This document shows positions 1 through 3,698 of a stretch of 6,610 bases of DNA, in pieces (position 1 is the stretch's first letter; each line of letters begins with the position of its first letter). The stretch lies in contig JASHXS010000106.1 in NCBI GenBank assembly GCA_030043405.1, forward strand, positions 1-6,610. Reading direction: 5' to 3'. The position numbers were made by a program, and so were the translations under genes. The stretch is from Thermoplasmata archaeon. GTDB taxonomy: Archaea; Thermoplasmatota; Thermoplasmata; Lutacidiplasmatales; UBA184. The notes beneath the pieces are model-generated. The model ran no database searches. It was not told the DNA's origin and worked only from the letters and a program-made list of their open reading frames with translations.

Positions 1-55
1 ATCGCAGCTTGGCACGACCTTCCTCGGCGCCCGAGCCCAGCCATTCCCCAACTGA
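1..55 (+). CDS. possible 3' end of a truncated plus-strand gene
   Basis: Reading from base 2 gives SQLGTTFLGARAQPFPN and then a TGA stop at 53-55. This frame has G or C at the third position in about 14 of 17 codons, matching the strong GC3 bias of the two large genes, and better than the other two plus frames (which stop at 72-74 and 82-84). The tail is too short to assign to any family. If it is real, the gene is convergent with the propeller gene that ends at 282, and the hairpin with a T-rich tail at 216-247 lies in the right orientation to end its transcript. A short minus-strand reading from an ATG at 44 leftward (MAGLGRRGRSCQAA) is the main alternative. Confidence 0.25.
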   Translation, partial: SQLGTTFLGARAQPFPN

Positions 56-117
56 CAGTAGTCAGCTACACTAATGGCGCTTGACAAGCGTCCAGAACGC
101 GTGTGATCGGCGTCATC

Positions 118-146
118 GGACTCGCGGCCAGGTCGACGGCGAGTCC
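118..146. repeat. 8-bp perfect inverted repeat, possible hairpin
   Basis: GGACTCGC at 118-125 is the exact reverse complement of GCGAGTCC at 139-146. The 13-base spacer contains a GTCGAC palindrome at 132-137. It could form a stem-loop in RNA of either strand or be a protein site in DNA. There is no T-rich tract after it on either strand, so it does not look like a simple terminator. Confidence 0.35.
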
Positions 147-215
147 CTCGCCCTTCCCCGGAGAGGCCCCAGCCTCTGCGGGTGCATGTGCCGACCGAAC
201 AGCGGCGCCGTGGCG

Positions 216-247
216 CGGCCCGTGTGGCACAGGGCCGTTCTATTTAA
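216..247 (+). terminator. hairpin plus T-rich tract, candidate terminator
   Basis: CGGCCC (216-221) pairs with GGGCCG (232-237), and GTG (222-224) pairs with CAC (228-230) around a TGG loop, leaving A231 as a single bulge: nine pairs in all. It is followed on the plus strand by TTCTATTTAA (238-247), the most AT-rich patch in this region. The shape is that of an intrinsic terminator for transcription arriving from the left. In archaea the T-rich tract matters more than the hairpin, and this tract is interrupted, so strength is uncertain. On the minus strand the same stem lies about 45 bases past the stop of the propeller gene but is followed by GC-rich sequence. Confidence 0.4.
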
Positions 248-281
248 TCCCTACCAGCGCCGCGGACCGTTCCGCTGCCGG

Positions 282-3200
282 TCAGACCGGCGGCTGACCG
301 TTGGACGTGAAGGCGTAGAGGTTCCCGTTCGCCGCGCAAACGAAGATGGCCCCGTCCTCGAGGACCGGCTGGGTGGAGAGCACACTGCCGGTCTTGTAGG
401 TCCAGTCGAGCTGGGAGACGTACGTCCGGGTCGCGCTCACGTGACCGTTCGCCGTCTCGATGATCGCAATCCCATTGGCGGTCGAGACCCCCACGATGGC
501 GGCCCCGACGGAGATGTTCAGGGCTACCTTCGCATTGGCGGCCGAAAGCGCGTACAAGAATCCCGAGGACGTCCCGACAAAGACGGTCGCCTGGCCGTTG
601 GTCCGATTCTCGGAGAAGCTCAGCGAGGCGGTCACCGAACCGTCGGCCGCGAAGGACCACTGCTGCGCCCCAGTGGCCTGGGCCAGAGAGACCACTTTGT
701 CGTTGGTGGATCCCACATAGACCGCGGTTCCGACGAGCATGGGAGCGGCCAGCACGGAGCCCCCGACCTGATGTGTCCACCGAGTCACGCCGGTACTCGC
801 ATTCAGCGCAACGACCGAGCCGTTCGACTCCCCCAGCACGAGGAGGTGCGTCGCCGCATTCAAGGACGGGGCGGTGAGCGCATGGCCCAGAGTGTCGGCC
901 CACACGAGGCCCCCTCCCGATTCAGATAGCGCCTCGACCTTGCCCGAGGAACTCGAGGCGAAGACGGTGCCCCCGCTGAGGAGCGGGGAACTGACATTCC
1001 CGCCCACCGTAGCCGACCAAGCGAGGGTCCCCGTCGAGAGGTGTACCGCGTCCAGCGTTCCGTCACTGGCGCCGATGAACACCAGCCCCTGCCCGACGTC
1101 CACGGCAGGAGAGCCGTAAATCGCCGCCCCGGTCCCGAGCGTGAAATTCCAGAGCATCCCCCCGTTCGTAATGTCGACGGCATAGAGGGACCCCTTCGAG
1201 TTCGCGACGTACGCGACACCATCCACGATGGCGGGTGAAGTGTCGAAGCCGGCACCCCGCTCTGGCTCGAAATGCCAGGCCAGCTGTTCCCAGTTGTTCC
1301 CGCCGGGGAAGATGAGGTAGTTGTACGTAAGGTCGTTGGACTCGTATCCCACGCGACCCGGACCGCCCCCGAGCTGGTCCCACGAGTTGGTCACATCGAG
1401 CGGAACCGCCACGGTCTGGGAGGCGTTGGGTCCGGTCGCCACGAGGGCGCTGAGACCAAACGAGGCATCAGCTGGCACCGTCACGGTCGTGAGCGCCAAC
1501 GACCCGTTCGCGGCCGCGGTGACGTTCTTGAGGGAGCGGCCGTCCAACGCGATGTTGACTTTCACGGAACGGCCGAATCCCCCACCCTTGACAGTCAAGG
1601 TCGTCCCCGGGGCTGCGAACGAACTGGAGGCCTCGAGGTGGGGACCCTGGGTCGAATAGTTGACGGAGAAAGTGGTCTGGGCCCCGACCAGATCGGATTG
1701 CCCCGAAACGGAGGCGGCGGTGGCGTAGGCCGTGTAGCTTCCCCCGGCCGCCGGGACTGGCAGCGCCAACTGCCAAGAGGTCGTGAGCCCGTTGGGCGAG
1801 TGCAGAGTCGCAGGGTTATCGACCGGACCAGGCGACCAGGTCCCCGTGGCACCATCCCACCACGGGCCGTCGGAGCCTCCCGATTGGATCGCCACATCGA
1901 CCATCGCCACACCTTTCGGATCCGTCGCGTTCCCTCGAATCGTAAGGCTACCTGCAGGATTTGCCAACGAACTGCCCGTGACGGGCGAGCTCAGCGTAGT
2001 GGTCGGGAGAGTCGTGTCGTCTCCCCCTCCCACCGCAAAATCGTAGAGGTAACCGTTGGAGCTGGCCACGATGATGTTGCCGGCGTACACCGCGGGCGAG
2101 CCGGTGATGTAGCCACCTGTCTGGTACTGATAGAGCTGGGCGCCGCCGTGAACCGCGACCACGTCGAGGAAACCCGCCACATCACCGGTAATCGCGACGG
2201 CCGTGCCGTGGCCCCCAGCGATGGCGGGCGACGCGATGGACTCGGTCTTTGTAGGGTCCTGGTACACCCAAAATTCCGCCCCCGTCTTGGCATTCAGGTC
2301 GATGAGGCCCTGTGGATAACCGAAGATGAGGTTCGTGCCGTCGATCGCCGCGGTCGAACGAGATACTCCGCCCGAGTGCCCGGCTAGTTTGTCGAAGTTG
2401 GTCTCCCAGATCAAAGTGCCGTTGTTGAGGTCAAGAGCGTAGGCGTACGAGATCTTGTTGATGGCATAGGCGACCCCCTGGGCAAACCCATTGACCCCCG
2501 GCGCCGAGATTGCGACGCCGGCGGCAACGTCCCAGTCTCCCTGGTTCGGTTCGAGACACTGGAAACGCCACAGGAGTCGACCGGTCAATGCGTTCAGCGC
2601 GTAGACGGAAGAGTCCGGGTTGTCCGTCCCGAACAGTACCATCGGAACCCCTTCAGCATTGACGACGTACGAGGCGGAGTCCCAGCTGCCGGCCGTTACG
2701 TTGTAGCCGGTGAACGACCACTCCGTGCTCAGGTTCTCTGCATTCAGTGCCAAGAAAGGTCCGGACGAGGACCCGTCGTCCAGCGTCCCGATGTACAGGG
2801 TCGGTACGCCCTTCGGCGGTGTCGCGAGGGTCGGTGTGGCTTCGATGGGGGCCGGGCTGATCACCGCTGCCTGGACCGCCCCGGTGGTGCTGTTGAGCCG
2901 GAAGATGGTCGGGTTCACGAACGTAGCGGTGTAAACGCTCCCGTTGTAGACCAGCGGCGACGAGAGGATCGGGGATCCCAGCCAGACTCCCCAGACAATT
3001 TGCCCGTTCGCTATGTTGATGGCCAGGAAGTCTCCGCCTTCCGTGCCGACGTAGGCGAGGGCCTCGTGCAGCAGGGGATCGTAGGCGACTACGGGGGAAT
3101 CGAGCGCCGAACCGTACAGGTCGGTGTCCCAGGCAACTCCCAGTTGCGAGGCATTCGTGGACGACAGGGGGCTATTGGAGGCGAATCCATGGAGGAGAGG

Positions 3201-3425
3201 GGATTGGTGCAGCTCGGGCCAGTTGTACGCGGCGCTCAGCGGAACGACGGGTGCGAAGGCCGACGAAGCCACCAGGTCCGCCGGACCGGGGCCCGGTGCG
3301 CTCCGGGGCGCGGCGGCGAGAGTCGTACCCACGCCTCCGGCTGGGAGGGCCACCAAGATCACTACGGCCGCCACGAGCACCACGGACCGCGCTATCGTGG
3401 CCCGGTGGTTGCGAGTCCCCGTCAT
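282..3425 (-). CDS. secreted twin PQQ-type beta-propeller protein with Ig-like linker
   Basis: This encodes a 1047-residue exported protein. Residues 1-39 form a signal peptide: a basic start (MTGTRNHRATIAR), a hydrophobic core (SVVLVAAVVILVAL) and a small-residue region ending LAAA. Residues 67-467 form a first propeller with PQQ-type blade motifs such as DFLAINIANGQIVW (132-145), VYALNALTGRLLW (274-286), AYALDLNNGTLIW (328-340) and LIDLNAKTGAEFW (374-386). Residues 473-589 and 595-679 are two beta-sandwich domains, the second resembling IPT/TIG-like folds (PGTTLTVKGGGFG). Residues 681-1047 form a second propeller, with LYAVDITNGGMLW (747-759), LDAVHLSTGTLAW (791-803) and VVALNASTGVTRW (871-883). 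There is no C-terminal anchor, so the protein is either released or held by its N-terminus. In this family such motifs mark the fold; they do not prove that PQQ is bound, and no dehydrogenase signature was seen. A binding or scaffolding role at the cell surface is inference. The ATG at 3425 was preferred over an in-frame ATG at 3494 because it places the signal peptide at the N-terminus. Confidence 0.85.
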   Translation of the reverse strand: MTGTRNHRATIARSVVLVAAVVILVALPAGGVGTTLAAAPRSAPGPGPADLVASSAFAPVVPLSAAYNWPELHQSPLLHGFASNSPLSSTNASQLGVAWDTDLYGSALDSPVVAYDPLLHEALAYVGTEGGDFLAINIANGQIVWGVWLGSPILSSPLVYNGSVYTATFVNPTIFRLNSTTGAVQAAVISPAPIEATPTLATPPKGVPTLYIGTLDDGSSSGPFLALNAENLSTEWSFTGYNVTAGSWDSASYVVNAEGVPMVLFGTDNPDSSVYALNALTGRLLWRFQCLEPNQGDWDVAAGVAISAPGVNGFAQGVAYAINKISYAYALDLNNGTLIWETNFDKLAGHSGGVSRSTAAIDGTNLIFGYPQGLIDLNAKTGAEFWVYQDPTKTESIASPAIAGGHGTAVAITGDVAGFLDVVAVHGGAQLYQYQTGGYITGSPAVYAGNIIVASSNGYLYDFAVGGGDDTTLPTTTLSSPVTGSSLANPAGSLTIRGNATDPKGVAMVDVAIQSGGSDGPWWDGATGTWSPGPVDNPATLHSPNGLTTSWQLALPVPAAGGSYTAYATAASVSGQSDLVGAQTTFSVNYSTQGPHLEASSSFAAPGTTLTVKGGGFGRSVKVNIALDGRSLKNVTAAANGSLALTTVTVPADASFGLSALVATGPNASQTVAVPLDVTNSWDQLGGGPGRVGYESNDLTYNYLIFPGGNNWEQLAWHFEPERGAGFDTSPAIVDGVAYVANSKGSLYAVDITNGGMLWNFTLGTGAAIYGSPAVDVGQGLVFIGASDGTLDAVHLSTGTLAWSATVGGNVSSPLLSGGTVFASSSSGKVEALSESGGGLVWADTLGHALTAPSLNAATHLLVLGESNGSVVALNASTGVTRWTHQVGGSVLAAPMLVGTAVYVGSTNDKVVSLAQATGAQQWSFAADGSVTASLSFSENRTNGQATVFVGTSSGFLYALSAANAKVALNISVGAAIVGVSTANGIAIIETANGHVSATRTYVSQLDWTYKTGSVLSTQPVLEDGAIFVCAANGNLYAFTSNGQPPV

Positions 3426-3450
3426 AGGGGGCGCTGACGTCCGGGGGGTG

Positions 3451-3456
3451 GCATTA
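3451..3456 (-). promoter_or_regulatory. weak TATA-like patch for the propeller gene
   Basis: On the minus strand this reads TAATGC within CCCTAATGCC, the only AT-containing patch close to the start. It lies 26-31 bases upstream of the ATG at 3425, the distance at which an archaeal TATA box would start transcription at or next to the start codon. That would give a leaderless message, consistent with the lack of a Shine-Dalgarno sequence (CAGCGCCCCCT just before the ATG). The match to the TATA consensus is poor. Confidence 0.25.
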
Positions 3457-3585
3457 GGGTGTCGGGTGGGCCTCCCAACCAGCGCCGCTACCATCCTTGT
3501 CCGCGCCGGACTTCGGCAGTCGCCGATCGGTTCCCAAATCTGCGCAGCGGGCGGGGGATCTGCGCTGGACGATTCCGGTTTCGGC

Positions 3586-3595
3586 GTCCATGGAC
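3586..3595. promoter_or_regulatory. perfect 10-bp palindrome, possible operator
   Basis: GTCCATGGAC is fully self-complementary and lies roughly midway in the shared divergent region, about 55-65 bases upstream of the TATA-like patch of the hydrolase gene. A dimeric regulator could bind it, but one palindrome of this size is expected by chance in roughly a quarter of regions this long. Confidence 0.2.
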
Positions 3596-3650
3596 TCTCC
3601 CTAGCCGCAACTTCGTGCCGCGTCGGAGGGTTTAACTCCCCCTTCCACGA

Positions 3651-3658
3651 AGATATAC
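3651..3658 (+). promoter_or_regulatory. TATA-like promoter element for the hydrolase gene
   Basis: AGATATAC is the most AT-rich stretch before the hydrolase start and is preceded by a purine patch (GAAG) that could act as a TFB recognition element. Its centre is about 44 bases upstream of the ATG at 3699. With the usual archaeal TATA-to-start distance of about 25-27 bases, transcription would begin near 3681 and leave a short leader of about 17-18 bases. No Shine-Dalgarno-like sequence is seen in that leader (ACTCACGCTCC before the ATG). Confidence 0.35.
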
Positions 3659-3698
3659 GGCGCGACCGGAGCTCCCGCCGGCTCTGGACTCACGCTCC

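Larger units (their letters stand above)
56..281. other. non-coding region with several inverted repeats
   Basis: No reading frame here has convincing coding character; the frames that cross it are antisense extensions of the propeller gene. The region contains a run of perfect short stems. CTGAC (52-56) pairs with GTCAG (61-65) around AGTA. CGCTT (78-82) pairs with AAGCG (86-90) around GAC. GGACTCGC (118-125) pairs with GCGAGTCC (139-146). AGAGGC (162-167) pairs with GCCTCT (172-177) around CCCA. A 9-bp stem lies at 216-237. No tRNA, rRNA or known riboswitch signature was seen. It may be a 3' untranslated or termination region between converging genes, or it may hold an unrecognised structured RNA. 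Confidence 0.45.
3426..3698. promoter_or_regulatory. divergent intergenic region shared by two surface-protein genes
   Basis: This 273-base gap separates the start codons of two oppositely oriented genes for exported proteins, so it must hold the promoter of each unless transcripts enter from elsewhere. Visible elements are a TATA-like patch for the right gene (3651-3658), a weaker one for the left gene (3451-3456), a perfect 10-bp palindrome GTCCATGGAC (3586-3595), an 8-bp palindrome CCGATCGG (3523-3530), and a direct repeat ATCTGCGC at 3538-3545 and 3558-3565, spaced exactly 20 bases. If the propeller gene instead starts at 3494, the gap shrinks to 204 bases. Confidence 0.6.

Noticed and set aside
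81..929. Plus-strand reading frame of 282 codons across the left non-coding region and the end of the propeller gene
   Set aside because: Most of it is antisense to the second propeller, the product is Arg/Gly/Asp-rich low-complexity, and its start codon lies inside the non-coding stretch without promoter or ribosome-site support.
1272..2387. Long plus-strand reading frame of 371 codons inside the propeller gene
   Set aside because: It lies entirely antisense to the well-supported propeller gene, its product is Arg/Gly-rich without domain character, and such frames are expected in GC-rich DNA.
282..3425. Assignment as a PQQ-dependent dehydrogenase
   Set aside because: Only generic propeller blade motifs are visible. 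No cofactor or metal-ligand signature or cytochrome domain was seen, and the Ig-like linker is atypical of those enzymes.
3625..3639. Possible operator GGAG-N7-CTCC around TTTAA in the intergenic region
   Set aside because: The arms pair over only four bases, which is not distinguishable from chance in sequence of this composition.
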